Counted from the stretch's first letter, positions 8,998 through 18,575 are shown. The stretch: 64,000 bases of DNA from FEN-299 sp963717945 (GCA_963717945.1 CAVQXT010000007.1:62001-126000), one strand, 5' to 3'. Notes: generated from the letters alone by a model not told the origin. Made by a program: numbers and translations.

Positions 8998-10224
8998 ATG
9001 TCCGACCCCGATCCCCGCGTGCCGGCGGGCCCCGTCGTCCCCCACCCGTTCGTGTGGCTCGTCCTGTACTTCCCGCTCGGCCTGGCCAACGGCTTTCCGG
9101 CCGTGGCGCTCGGCTACCTCGCCAGCCGCGCGGGCCTCGACGTCTCGGCCATCGCCGGCATCGTCGGCATGACGTTTGTCGGCGGCGGGTGGAAGTTTCT
9201 CTGGGCGCCGATCGGCGACTACACGCTCTCGCGCAAGACGTGGTACCTGATCTCGATCTTGTCGGTCTCGATCGGCCTGCTGGCGATGGTGGCCATCCCG
9301 CTGAGCCGGTCCACCGCGCCGGTTCTCGCGGTGCTGACGCTGTTCACCACCGTGGCCGCGACCTTCAGCGCGTTCGCGACCGAAGGGCTGATGGCGCACA
9401 ACACCACGCCGGCGACGCGCGGGCGGGCCGCCGGGTGGTTCCAGGCCGGCAACCAGTTCGGCCAGACGGCCGGGGGCGGCGTCGCGCTCTGGCTCATCGT
9501 GCATTCACCGGCGCCCTGGGTGGGCGGCCTGGGCCTGGCGGCGCTGCTCTCGGCGTGCGCGCTCGCGCTGGTCCGCGTGGAAGAACCGCCGCGCGCGCTC
9601 GAGGGCGCGTCGGTCGCGGCGAGGGTCGCGGACGCCTGGCGCGAGCTGGTGGAGGTGCTCCGCGCGCGCGCGGGGCGCCTCGCGATCATCCTGGCGATCC
9701 TGCCGATCGGCACCGGCGCGGCGATGTTCCTCTTCGGCGCGATCGCGCCGGAGTTCCACGCGTCGGCCGACGTCGTGTCGTCGGTGCTGGGCCTCGGCGG
9801 CGGAATCGTGATCGTGATCGGCTGCTTCGCGGGCGGGCGGCTGGCGGACCGGGTGTCGAAGCCGGCCGCCTACGCGGTGTCGTGCGGCCTGGGCCTGGTC
9901 GCCTGCGTCGTGATGGCGGCGTCGCCGCGCACGCCGGCGGCCTTCGCGGTCACGACGCTGTTCTACATCTTCACGCTGGGGATGGTGACGGCGTCGTTCA
10001 CCGGCCTCGTGCTGGCGATCATCGGCGAGACGGCGGCGGCCACGAAAATCAACCTCTTCTTCGCCATCAACACCCTGTTCAGCCTCGGCATGCTGCGCGC
10101 CGCCGGCTGGGCGCACGACGCCTGGTCGACCAACGCGATGCTGCTGACCGAGGCGTTCGCCGGCGCGGCCGCGCTGGCCGTGTTCGTCCTGCTCGCGCGC
10201 CGCGTGCGCGGACGGGAAGATTAG
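8998..10224 (+). CDS. MFS transporter, AmpG/PAT-like
   Basis: A 408-residue inner-membrane protein with about 12 hydrophobic segments. The motif WKFLWAPIGDYTLSRKTW after the second helix resembles the AmpG/acetyl-CoA transporter branch of the major facilitator superfamily, and GGRLADRVSKPAAYAVSCG marks the second half. AmpG imports muropeptides; the substrate here cannot be deduced. It is transcribed divergently from the acetamidase-family gene, which may or may not be functionally linked. The start at 8998 is supported by a -10 box just upstream; there is no Shine-Dalgarno sequence, consistent with a leaderless message. Confidence 0.88.
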   Translation: MSDPDPRVPAGPVVPHPFVWLVLYFPLGLANGFPAVALGYLASRAGLDVSAIAGIVGMTFVGGGWKFLWAPIGDYTLSRKTWYLISILSVSIGLLAMVAIPLSRSTAPVLAVLTLFTTVAATFSAFATEGLMAHNTTPATRGRAAGWFQAGNQFGQTAGGGVALWLIVHSPAPWVGGLGLAALLSACALALVRVEEPPRALEGASVAARVADAWRELVEVLRARAGRLAIILAILPIGTGAAMFLFGAIAPEFHASADVVSSVLGLGGGIVIVIGCFAGGRLADRVSKPAAYAVSCGLGLVACVVMAASPRTPAAFAVTTLFYIFTLGMVTASFTGLVLAIIGETAAATKINLFFAINTLFSLGMLRAAGWAHDAWSTNAMLLTEAFAGAAALAVFVLLARRVRGRED

Positions 10225-10270
10225 CCCTCGGCGCCCCCTTCGCCGTCCGGGGCGTGGATGCCGACACGCC

Positions 10271-13200
10271 TCAGACCTTCAGGACGTCGTCCTTCCGCGC
10301 GACCAGCGTGTAGAGGGCGGGGGCCATGAAGATCGAGAGGAACAGCCGGGAGATCAGGCCGCCGACGATGACGATCGCAAACGGCTTCTGCGAATCGCTG
10401 CCGATCCCGGTGGACATCGCGGCGGGCAGCAGGCCGAAGCAGGCGACGAGCGCCGTCATGAGGATCGGCCGCAGCCGCAGCAGCGCGGCCTCGTAGGTGG
10501 CCGCGACGATCTCGCGGCCTTCGAGCCGCAGCTTGTTGACGAACGAGTACAGGATGACGCTGGTCTGCACGGCGACGCCCATCAGCGCCACGAAGCCGAG
10601 GCCCGACGACACGCTGAAGTTGGTGCCGGTGAGCCAGAGCGCGAGCAGCCCGCCGACCGGCGCCGTCACCAGCACGCTGAACACGATGATCAGCGGGAAC
10701 TTCAGGTTCCCGTACAGCGCGAACAGGATGAGCAGGATCAGCACCAGGGTCAGGGGCATGATGACGATCATCTGCGCCCGCGCCGCCAGGTAATCCTTGT
10801 CACCCCCCCAGTCGAACCGGTAGCCGCCCGGCAGCCGGACCGCCCGCGCCACCGCGTCGCGCGCCTGGCCGACGGCGCCGGCCAGGTCGCGCCCCTCGAC
10901 GCTGAACTGCACGCCGATATAGCGCTCGTTCCCCTCGCGGTAGATGAAGGAGGCGCCGTTGTCCACCCGGATGTCGCAGAACTCGCCGAGCGGCAGGTTC
11001 TGGCCGTCCGGGGTGGTGACCAGCAGGCGGCGGATGGCGTCGGCGTTCTGCCTGAACGGCTCCTGCAGCCGTACTACCAGGTCGAACTGCCGCTCGCCCT
11101 GGATGACCTGGGACACGGCCGACCCGCCGATGCCCGCCTCGACCAGCGTGTTGATGTCGCCGATGTTCAGCCCGTAGCGCGCGAGTTTCCCGCGGTCGGG
11201 CTCGATGACCAGGCTCGGCTGCCCGAGCTGGCGGACGATGGAGATGTGATCGATGCCGGGCACGCGGGAGATGACCTTCTTCACCGCGTCGGCTTTCTGC
11301 TCGAGCGTCGCCAGGTCCGGCCCGAAGATCTTCACCGCGAGCGAGCTCTTCAACCCCGTTTCGGCCTCGTCCACGGCGTCCTCGGCCGGCTGCGTGTGGT
11401 TGAAGATCACGCCGGGAAACACCGCCAGCTTCTCGTCGATCGCCGAGATCAGCTGGGGCTTGGTGCGGATCGATCCGGTGCGCCACGCCGGGTCGTCGTA
11501 CGGCTTGAGGCCGACGTAGAACTCGTTGTTGAAGAACCCGGTGGGATCGGTCCCGTCGTCGGGGCGCCCGAGCTCGTTCGCCACCGTCGTCACCTGCGGG
11601 AAGCTCCGCAGGATCCCGCGGATCTTCGGCGAGAGCTTCGCGGCCTCCTCCCACGAAATCGTGTAGGGCGTCGTCGCGCGGATCCAGAGCGCGCCCTCGT
11701 CGAGATGCGGCATGAACTCGGCGCCGATGAAGGGCACCAGCAGCAGCGACGCGCCGAACGCGGCAAGGCACGCGGCGACGGTGGCGACCGGGTGGCGCAG
11801 CGAGACCTGCAGCAGCCGGCCGTACGCGCCGCGCAGGCGCTGGTAGAGCCGGGCGTTCGGCTCCCTGATGTTGCGCGTGAGCAGGTACGAGCACAGCACC
11901 GGCAGCAGGGTGAGGGTGCACAGGAGCGACCCGAGGAGCGCGAACGACATCGTGCTCGCCATCGGATGGAACAGCCGGCCGGACGGCCCCGTCAGCGCGT
12001 AGATGGGCAGGTAGCCGGCGATGATGACGGCGATCGCGTAGAAGATGGGCCGCTCGACGTCGCGCGCCGCCGCGCGGATGACCTCCATCGCGCGGGCTCG
12101 CTCGCCGGCGCGGGCGGCCACTTCGCGGAAGATGTTCTCCACCATCACGACCGCGGCGTCCACGATGATCCCGAAGTCGATCGCGCCGATCGACAGCAGG
12201 TTGGCCGGGATGTTCCGCCAGTCCAGGCAGATGAACGCGAACAGCAGGGAGAACGGAATCGTGACGGCCACGATCAGCGCCGTGCGCACGCTGAACAGGA
12301 ACAGGCCCAACACGACCAGCACGAGCACCATGCCGCGCAGCAGGTTGCCCTCGACCGTCTTGGTCGTCTCCTGCAGCAAATCCTGCCGGTCGTAGAAGGG
12401 CACGACCTTCACGTCGGGCGGCAGCACCCGCTCGTTCAGCTCGCGCGTCAGCTGCTCGACTTTCTTCAGGACCACCTGCGCCTGCTCACCCGTCCGCATC
12501 AGGATCACGCCTTCCACGGCGTCGTCCTGCCCGAGGTACCCGAACTCGCCCAGCCGCGGCGCGTGGCCGGTAACCACCTCGCCGACGTCGCGAACGCGGA
12601 TGGGAATGCCGTGCCGCGACGCGACGACGATGTCGCCGATGTCGCCGGCCGTCTTGACCAGGCCCAGGCCGCGCACGTAGTAGAACTGTCCGCCCTGCGA
12701 GTAGAAGCCGCCGCCGGCGTTCGCGTTGTTGCTGGCGAGCTGCTGCATGACCTGCGCCAGGCTGACGCCCTGCGCGAAGAGCCGGCCCGGGTCGAGGAGC
12801 ACCTGGTACTGCAGCGTCGTCCCGCCGAACCCCGAATCGTCCGCCACGCCGGGGATGGCCCGGTAGCGGCGCTCGAGCACCCAGTCCTCGATCGTCTTCA
12901 GCTCCTGGGGCGAGCGGTCCGGGCTCTGGAGCACGTACCGGTAGATGAGGCCGCTCGGGCTGAACAGCGGGGAGATGACGGGCGTGACGCCGGGCGCCAG
13001 CTGCGCGTTCGGCAGCCTCTCGAAGCTCTGCTCGCGAGCGAAGTACGGGTCGGCGTCGTAGTCGAAGTTCATCGTCACCGACGACAGGCCGTAGAGCGAG
13101 ATCGAGCGCAGCGCCTCGAGCTTCGGGATGCCGTTCATCTCGACCTCGATCGGGATGGTGATGAGGCGCTCCACCTCCTCGGCGGCGTGGCCCGGCCACT

Positions 13201-13354
13201 GCGTGACGATTTCGACATGGGGCGGCGAGAGGTCCGGGTACGCGTCGATCGGCAGCTTGCCGAACGCGACGACGCCCCAGGCGCCGAGGGCGATGATGGC
13301 GACGATGACCATCAGCCGCTGGGACAACGCGAACGAGACAATCCGGTCGATCAT
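10271..13354 (-). CDS. czcA: Heavy-metal efflux RND pump, CzcA/CusA family
   Basis: This 1027-residue inner-membrane proton antiporter forms the pump of a tripartite metal exporter. The N-terminus MIDRIVSFALSQRLMVIV and the segment AIDFGIIVDAAVVMVENIF are typical of the HME subfamily. The Asp-rich DFGIIVD form in the fourth helix is that of CzcA/CnrA-type pumps for divalent ions such as Zn, Co or Ni rather than the CusA type for Cu(I)/Ag(I). Two large periplasmic loops, for example VTPVISPLFSPSGLIYRYVL and GFFNNEFYVGLKPY, match the family. It is the last gene of a three-gene unit (outer-membrane factor, fusion protein, pump), 3 bases after the fusion protein gene. Exact metal is inferred only. 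Confidence 0.94.
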   Translation of the reverse strand: MIDRIVSFALSQRLMVIVAIIALGAWGVVAFGKLPIDAYPDLSPPHVEIVTQWPGHAAEEVERLITIPIEVEMNGIPKLEALRSISLYGLSSVTMNFDYDADPYFAREQSFERLPNAQLAPGVTPVISPLFSPSGLIYRYVLQSPDRSPQELKTIEDWVLERRYRAIPGVADDSGFGGTTLQYQVLLDPGRLFAQGVSLAQVMQQLASNNANAGGGFYSQGGQFYYVRGLGLVKTAGDIGDIVVASRHGIPIRVRDVGEVVTGHAPRLGEFGYLGQDDAVEGVILMRTGEQAQVVLKKVEQLTRELNERVLPPDVKVVPFYDRQDLLQETTKTVEGNLLRGMVLVLVVLGLFLFSVRTALIVAVTIPFSLLFAFICLDWRNIPANLLSIGAIDFGIIVDAAVVMVENIFREVAARAGERARAMEVIRAAARDVERPIFYAIAVIIAGYLPIYALTGPSGRLFHPMASTMSFALLGSLLCTLTLLPVLCSYLLTRNIREPNARLYQRLRGAYGRLLQVSLRHPVATVAACLAAFGASLLLVPFIGAEFMPHLDEGALWIRATTPYTISWEEAAKLSPKIRGILRSFPQVTTVANELGRPDDGTDPTGFFNNEFYVGLKPYDDPAWRTGSIRTKPQLISAIDEKLAVFPGVIFNHTQPAEDAVDEAETGLKSSLAVKIFGPDLATLEQKADAVKKVISRVPGIDHISIVRQLGQPSLVIEPDRGKLARYGLNIGDINTLVEAGIGGSAVSQVIQGERQFDLVVRLQEPFRQNADAIRRLLVTTPDGQNLPLGEFCDIRVDNGASFIYREGNERYIGVQFSVEGRDLAGAVGQARDAVARAVRLPGGYRFDWGGDKDYLAARAQMIVIMPLTLVLILLILFALYGNLKFPLIIVFSVLVTAPVGGLLALWLTGTNFSVSSGLGFVALMGVAVQTSVILYSFVNKLRLEGREIVAATYEAALLRLRPILMTALVACFGLLPAAMSTGIGSDSQKPFAIVIVGGLISRLFLSIFMAPALYTLVARKDDVLKV

Positions 13355-13357
13355 GCG

Positions 13358-14503
13358 CTAGCGCTCGTACGCATCGGCGAACTGCAGGAACACGCCGCCT
13401 TCGGCCACGATCGTGTCGCCGGCGTGCAGGCCCGACCGCACCTCGAACCGGCCCTCGCGCTGCGCGCCAAGCTGGACGGGGGCGCGCGCGAAACGGCCGG
13501 CGCCCACCTGGAGGTAGACGATCGGGAGATTCTCGCCCGTGTAGAGCACCGAGGAGGCCGGCACCGTCAGCACCTGGCGCCGCGCGGACGTGTGGACGAC
13601 GAGATCGACGAACTGATCCTTCTTGAGCAGGCCCTCCCGGTTGCCGGTGACGACGCGCACCGGCGTCGTGCGCGTGGCGGGGTCGAGCATCGCCCCGATG
13701 TAGGAGACGCGGCCGCGAAACGGCGCGGCCGCAACCTGCGCGCGCACGTCGACGGGATCGCCCACGCGAACCTGTCCCAGATCCTCGTCGTGCAGGTGTC
13801 CCTGCACCCAGACCGTGGTCGTGTCGCTGATGAAGAAGCACGTAGTGGCGCCCGCCTGGACGAGCTGCCCCGGCAGCACCAGCTTCTGGACGACGACGCC
13901 GCGGATGGGCGACCGGACCGCCAGCTCGGAGGAGATGAGCACGTTCTGCCGCTGCGCCTCGTCGATCTCCCGGGCGGTGACGCCGAAGATCCTGAGCGCC
14001 TGGAGGTCGTTCTGGAGTTCGGTGAACGCGTCGTTGTAATCGGCCTGGGAGGCTTCGAGGTCCTTCGGCGCGATCACGTGGTTCGCGAGCAGGTCGGTAT
14101 TGCGGTCGAGCGTGCGCCTGGCCAGGTCCAGCCGGTTCGCCGCCTTCCGGTAGCTGGAGACCGCGCTCGCCAGGTCCGGGCTCGACACGTAGAGCAGCGG
14201 GTCGCCCGCCTCCACCCGGCGGCCCAGGTCGGCGACCATCCTCGAGATCGGCCCGCTCACCTGCGCGATCGCCTGCGTGGTGTGATCCGCATCCCAGTCC
14301 ACGGTGCCGGTCGTCTGGATCTCGGCCGTCCACTCGGCGCTCTCGACGCGCGCCAGGCGCAGCTGCGAAAGCTGGGCCGGCGCGACGGTGAGCAGCGCTG
14401 GACGGTCGCCGGCGCTTGTCGCCGGAGCCTTCCCGGGATCGGGCCCCCGGCTGCAGCCGGCCGCGAGCAGCACGACGGGGAGCGCCAGGGCGATCGCCTT
14501 CAC
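13358..14503 (-). CDS. czcB: Heavy-metal efflux membrane fusion lipoprotein, CzcB/CusB family
   Basis: The periplasmic adaptor (381 residues) links the RND pump to the outer-membrane channel. It has a lipoprotein signal (MKAIALALPVVLLAAGC), a barrel-sandwich/lipoyl region (ISRMVADLGRRVEAGDPLLYVSSPDL), an alpha-helical hairpin, the second lipoyl half (IRGVVVQKLVLPGQLVQAGA) and a beta-barrel with HDEDLGQVRVGDPVDV. The start is GTG at 14503, overlapping the upstream stop as GTGA; much longer readings in this frame run through the upstream gene and are rejected. The overlap implies translational coupling. Confidence 0.92.
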   Translation of the reverse strand: MKAIALALPVVLLAAGCSRGPDPGKAPATSAGDRPALLTVAPAQLSQLRLARVESAEWTAEIQTTGTVDWDADHTTQAIAQVSGPISRMVADLGRRVEAGDPLLYVSSPDLASAVSSYRKAANRLDLARRTLDRNTDLLANHVIAPKDLEASQADYNDAFTELQNDLQALRIFGVTAREIDEAQRQNVLISSELAVRSPIRGVVVQKLVLPGQLVQAGATTCFFISDTTTVWVQGHLHDEDLGQVRVGDPVDVRAQVAAAPFRGRVSYIGAMLDPATRTTPVRVVTGNREGLLKKDQFVDLVVHTSARRQVLTVPASSVLYTGENLPIVYLQVGAGRFARAPVQLGAQREGRFEVRSGLHAGDTIVAEGGVFLQFADAYER

Positions 14504-15792
14504 GGGATCACCTGCCTTCCGACGACGAAGTTGATCTGCTCCACGCTGGTCATCCAGGCGGCGAGCGCCTGGCGGTAGGCGAGCTCGGTGGCGCGATACG
14601 TTCGCTCGGCGTCGAGCAGGTCGAGCAGGCCGGTGGCCCCCTTGGAGTACGCGTAGCGGCTGATCGCTCGGGACTGGCGCGCCTGTTCCAGGTAGCCCGA
14701 CTCGTACAAGGACACGAGCTTGTCGTTGGTGCGGAACGCGGCGTGCGCGTTGACGACGTCGGTGAGCACCGAGACGCGCGCGGCCGACTCCGATTCGCGC
14801 GCCTGCGTCACGGCGAACTGGCTGCGCGCGATCTCGCCCTGGTTGCGGTTGTGGACGGGGATCTCGAACGACACCCCCACGCCGACGCCGTTCACCGGCC
14901 CGTTGCGATCGTATTCGGTCTCCAGCGTGACGTCGCGGACCCGGTTCGCCTGCGCGAGGCGGAGCGTGCTGTCGGCCAGCTTCGCATTGGCGCGCGCCGA
15001 CGCGAGATCCGGACGCGCGGCGATCGCCTCGCGCTCCAGCGCCTCCAGCGAGACGGCGGCCGGGTGGCGGGCGAGCTCGCCGACGACGTCGAAATCCTCG
15101 GCCACCGTGTCGTAGCCGACCAGTTGCCTGAGCGCGGCCCTGGCCTGGACCAGGGCCACCTCGGCAGACGACGCGTCCTGCTCGAACTGCAGCTTCTGCA
15201 GCGCGATCTTCAGGTAGTCGCCCTCGGCCAGGTCGCCGCTCGTCACGCGCCGCTTGTTCAGATCGACGACCTCGGAGAAATCCCGGAGGTCCTGCCGCGC
15301 GAAGTCGAGAGTGGCCCTGGCCAGCAGGACGCCCACAAACGCCTGGCCCACCTGGAACCGCACCTGCCGCTCGGCGTCGTCCACCGTCCTGGCGGTCATC
15401 TCGGTCGCGTCGCGCGCCGTCTCGACGCGGCGCTCGCGCTTCCCGCCCCGCTCGAGCAGGTAGCTCAGCGACTCGGTGAACGTCTGGTTGTTGGCGAGGT
15501 TGGACCAGGTGAGCTGGCTCGGCGTGAACACCGGGAAGTCCGCGTTGGAGGAGGTGAAGACCGGGTTCGGCTTGAGGCCGGCCGTGATCTCGCCGGCGCG
15601 CGACTGATCCACCGTGAGCCGCTGGGCGCGGAGCGACTGGTTGCGCTGCAAGGCCAGCGCCACCGCCTGCTCCCGGGTGATCAGGCTGGCCGGCGGCGAG
15701 CCTGTCGACGACGTCTGGCCGGGAGCCAATCCTGGATAAAGCAGGCCCGCGAGGGCCACCGCGGCAACCACGCGAACAGGATGATGACGCAT
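14500..15792 (-). CDS. czcC: Outer membrane efflux protein, TolC/CzcC family
   Basis: The 430-residue outer-membrane channel of the metal efflux system. Signal peptide about 1-26 (GLLYPGLAPGQ), then the two repeated TolC-type halves with long helices: LITREQAVALALQRNQSLRAQ at the start, NPVFTSSNADFPVF for a beta-strand, EIPVHNRNQGEIARSQFAVTQA in the second half, and ALAAWMTSVEQINFVVG at the end. The ATG at 15792 is preferred over one six codons upstream because GAGAGGA precedes it at ideal spacing. First gene of the czcCBA-type operon; about 275 bases separate it from the divergent gene at 16068. Confidence 0.92.
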   Translation of the reverse strand: MRHHPVRVVAAVALAGLLYPGLAPGQTSSTGSPPASLITREQAVALALQRNQSLRAQRLTVDQSRAGEITAGLKPNPVFTSSNADFPVFTPSQLTWSNLANNQTFTESLSYLLERGGKRERRVETARDATEMTARTVDDAERQVRFQVGQAFVGVLLARATLDFARQDLRDFSEVVDLNKRRVTSGDLAEGDYLKIALQKLQFEQDASSAEVALVQARAALRQLVGYDTVAEDFDVVGELARHPAAVSLEALEREAIAARPDLASARANAKLADSTLRLAQANRVRDVTLETEYDRNGPVNGVGVGVSFEIPVHNRNQGEIARSQFAVTQARESESAARVSVLTDVVNAHAAFRTNDKLVSLYESGYLEQARQSRAISRYAYSKGATGLLDLLDAERTYRATELAYRQALAAWMTSVEQINFVVGRQVIP

Positions 15793-16034
15793 GGGAGTCC
15801 TCTCGAGCATGTCCGCACCGGCCTGGCGGGTGTCGGGCAGCCGCCGCAGGCCTTCCGGCGCTGAACGGACCCAGATTACTGTAGCAGCAAGTGCGGCATC
15901 CGGGGAAAGGAGTCACCCTGACCGTCCGGATCTGACGCCCGGGTTCGCTGTCGGAAGCGGGGGGCGAAGGATGATCCGGGGCCCCGGAGACCGCGCCAAC
16001 AAGAGCCAATCCCCAGTTTTCTTCGTGCGTCTAC

Positions 16035-16040
16035 TATACT
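16035..16040 (+). promoter_or_regulatory. Probable -10 box TATACT
   Basis: TATACT lies 27 bases before the ATG at 16068, and a T-rich stretch (TTTTCTTCG, 16017-16025) occupies the region upstream where a -35 element would be. A GGAGA ribosome site (16060-16064) follows. It probably drives the outer-membrane protein gene. Confidence 0.4.
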
Positions 16041-16067
16041 GGTCCGCCTGTCACTCCACGGAGACGC

Positions 16068-17360
16068 ATGAACAAGTCCACGCGCGGCTGGATCGTAGGC
16101 GTCGTCGCCGCACTGCTGGTCGTTTTCGCCGCGTCGGAAGCGGCCGCGCAGCAGGCGCCGGCCGCGGGCCCACCCGGGGACAGCGTCAAGGTATTCGTCG
16201 ACTGCATGAACGTGTCATGCGACTTCGACTTCTTCCGGACCGAGATCACCTTCGTGGACTACGTGCGGGACCGCAAGCAGGCGGACGTCCACCTGCTGAT
16301 CACCGGTGAACAAACCGGCGGCGGGGGAGTGAACTACACCCTCACCTTCATCGGGCTTGGCCGCTTCGCCGGCGTCGATCACCTCCTCCACTACGTCAGC
16401 CGGGTCACGAATACGCCTGACGAAACCAGGCGCGGTCTTGCGAGCACGATCAAGCTCGGGCTCGTGCACTACGTGGCGCAGACATCGGTCGCCTCCGAGT
16501 TGCAGATCACGAGAACCCAGCCGAAGAGCGGCGCGTCGGCAGCCGCGCCCGCGCGCGACCCGTGGGACTTCTGGTACATGAGCACCAACATCAGCCTCTA
16601 TTCGAGCGGCGAGAAGCTGACCAACTCGACCGACGTCTACGGGTCGCTGGTGGCGAGCCGCGTGACCGACGCGTGGAAGATCAGGCTGAGCGGAGACTTC
16701 GACGTCAGCAGGAGCCGATACACGTTCAGCGACGGAACGGAGTACGTCGACAAGACGCGCACGTTTGGCGTGACGGCCTATGCGGTCAAGAGCCTCACGC
16801 CCCACTGGTCCGCCGGCGCCCGCACGCAGGCTTCACGATCCACCTACTACAACCGGAACCTGCAACTCACCGTCGCGCCGGCCGTCGAATACAACCTCTT
16901 CCCGTATTCCGAATCGACGCGCCGCCAGTTCACGTTCAATTACAGCGTCGGTGTGACGCATCTCCGCTACGACGAAGTGACGATCTTCGACAAGCTGCGG
17001 GAGACGCTGCCGATGCAGTCCTTCCTGCTGGCGGCCACCTTCAAGCAGCCGTGGGGTTCCTGGTACACCTCCTTCGAGGCCAGGCAGTACCTGACCGACC
17101 TCTCGAAGAACCGGCTGATCCTCTATGACACCCTCAACCTGCGCGTGTTCAAGGGTTTCTCGGTGCGTTTCTCGGGCGACCTCGAGCGGGTGCACGACCA
17201 GATCTACCTGCCCAAGGGCTCGGCTACGCTGGAGGAGATCCTCGTCCGGCGATCGCAGCTGGCGACCTCGTACTACTACTACCTGTCGGTTGGCGTGAGT
17301 TACAGCTTCGGCTCGATTCACAACAACATTGTCAACACGCGGTTCGACTCGAGTTATTGA
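16068..17360 (+). CDS. Conserved outer-membrane beta-barrel protein of unknown function
   Basis: A 430-residue exported protein with a signal peptide (about 1-28, EAAAQQ). The mature N-terminus holds FVDCMNVSCDFDFFRTEITF and VDYVRDRKQADVHLLIT, followed by GGGVNYTLTFIGLGRF, a compact periplasmic-looking domain with two cysteines six residues apart. From about residue 165 onward, alternating aromatic/hydrophobic strands (SLYSSGEKLTNSTDVYGSLV, SYYYYLSVGVSYSFGSIH) look like an outer-membrane barrel of some 12-14 strands. I recognise the layout as a conserved but unnamed family; no function is assigned. It stands alone on the plus strand with its own promoter. Confidence 0.8.
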   Translation: MNKSTRGWIVGVVAALLVVFAASEAAAQQAPAAGPPGDSVKVFVDCMNVSCDFDFFRTEITFVDYVRDRKQADVHLLITGEQTGGGGVNYTLTFIGLGRFAGVDHLLHYVSRVTNTPDETRRGLASTIKLGLVHYVAQTSVASELQITRTQPKSGASAAAPARDPWDFWYMSTNISLYSSGEKLTNSTDVYGSLVASRVTDAWKIRLSGDFDVSRSRYTFSDGTEYVDKTRTFGVTAYAVKSLTPHWSAGARTQASRSTYYNRNLQLTVAPAVEYNLFPYSESTRRQFTFNYSVGVTHLRYDEVTIFDKLRETLPMQSFLLAATFKQPWGSWYTSFEARQYLTDLSKNRLILYDTLNLRVFKGFSVRFSGDLERVHDQIYLPKGSATLEEILVRRSQLATSYYYYLSVGVSYSFGSIHNNIVNTRFDSSY

Positions 17361-17435
17361 CTTCGGCAGGCGACGCTTCAGAGTGAAATCCCCGTCCACA
17401 GGCCAGCGCCGGCGGTCCGAAGCGAGGCGGGACGG

Positions 17436-18320
17436 CTAGGAGGCCGGGTCGGGTCCTCTCAACGCGGGATCGACATGCACTTCGCCGATTCCATTGCCCA
17501 ACAGGGGTTCAATCAGCGCATCCACTTTCCGCGCGATCTCGTGTGCTTCGACGACCGTCAACGTCGATGACACTTCGATGTGCATGTCGGCGTGGATGAC
17601 ATCCGGCCCGATGTATTCGGCTCGGACACCATGAACCCCCACGACGCCGCACACTGACCGGGCCGTGCCTTCCAGGGAGGCCATGAACTCCGCCGGAGGG
17701 GCCTGCCCAAGCAGCATGGACAGGTTCTCGCGGAACAACCCCACCGCGTTGACCGCGATGATCGTCGCGATGACAATCGCCGCGAGCGGGTCGCCGATGC
17801 GCTCGCCGGCCAACACCAGGACGGCGCCGATCAACGCCGCCAGCAAGCCCAATTCGTCGTTGATCAGTTCGAGGAGTTGAGCCTTGGCGGCCGCCCCACG
17901 ACTCTTCTGCCGAGACAGCTTCACCAGCGGTGCTGCCGCGACCAGCATGGACAGCACCAGCACGCCGATCGCCAGCGGCACATGCTGAAACGTCGCCGAC
18001 TCGTGCGCCAGCAGCCGCGCGATCGCTTCTCGGTACAACTCGAAGCTGGTGAACGAGATGAACAATGTGGCGGCGACCAAGGCCGCGACGTTCTGCGCGC
18101 GACCGTAGCCGAACATGTGCACCCGATCCGCGGCCCGGCGTGAATACGAGGTGGCGATCAAGAGAAACGCCGCGATGAAGATGTCGCTCAACGTGTGCAG
18201 CGCTTCCGCCAGCAGCGCGATCACGCCGGACAGCAGGTACGCGATCAGCTTCAGGGCGAAGATGACCACGTAGAGGCCGAGGGCCAACTGCAGGCTGCGA
18301 ATGTCCTCTTGTCCCTTCAT
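17436..18320 (-). CDS. Cation diffusion facilitator (CDF) family exporter
   Basis: The 294-residue inner-membrane protein exports divalent metal in exchange for protons. Six membrane segments are visible, with the second-helix HxxxD metal site at His42/Asp46 (EALHTLSDIF). At the expected second half-site in the fifth helix the sequence reads ELIND, giving Glu151/Asp155 instead of the His/Asp of zinc exporters or Asp/Asp of manganese exporters, so the metal is uncertain. The cytoplasmic domain HADMHIEVSSTLTVVEAHEIARKV is typical. AAGGACC precedes the ATG. It lies between unrelated genes, but two RND pumps in the window share the metal-export theme. Confidence 0.92.
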   Translation of the reverse strand: MKGQEDIRSLQLALGLYVVIFALKLIAYLLSGVIALLAEALHTLSDIFIAAFLLIATSYSRRAADRVHMFGYGRAQNVAALVAATLFISFTSFELYREAIARLLAHESATFQHVPLAIGVLVLSMLVAAAPLVKLSRQKSRGAAAKAQLLELINDELGLLAALIGAVLVLAGERIGDPLAAIVIATIIAVNAVGLFRENLSMLLGQAPPAEFMASLEGTARSVCGVVGVHGVRAEYIGPDVIHADMHIEVSSTLTVVEAHEIARKVDALIEPLLGNGIGEVHVDPALRGPDPAS

Positions 18321-18575
18321 CCCGGTCCTTCAGGCTGGAAGTCGACGGGCCGGATTGTACGCCGCTCCATCGCCTCCGTCCAATTGAGCGCGCGTCCGCC
18401 GACGACGGCCAGAATGAACCCTCGCCCCGCCCGTTCGTCCCGGCGAGGCGTTCGTCGGCTCGAGGGTCACCGCCTCCTGATGCCCCGCGCCACCGTCGCG
18501 GGACGCGGCTCTTTCCCCGACGGGTGGTTCACCGTGCGGACGCCGCCTCCCGCACGCCGGACGGTGAATGTGCGT

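Noticed and set aside
11246..14578. A 1110-codon plus-strand open frame opposite the CzcA/CzcB genes
   Set aside because: An antisense artefact of GC-rich codon use: composition is dominated by Arg, Asp, Val, His and Gln with no recognisable fold, and the minus strand encodes two well-known families.
13358..16009. A single 883-codon frame covering the adaptor and upstream region
   Set aside because: Only the part after 14503 shows adaptor domains and a lipoprotein signal; the rest is the wrong-frame reading of the TolC gene.
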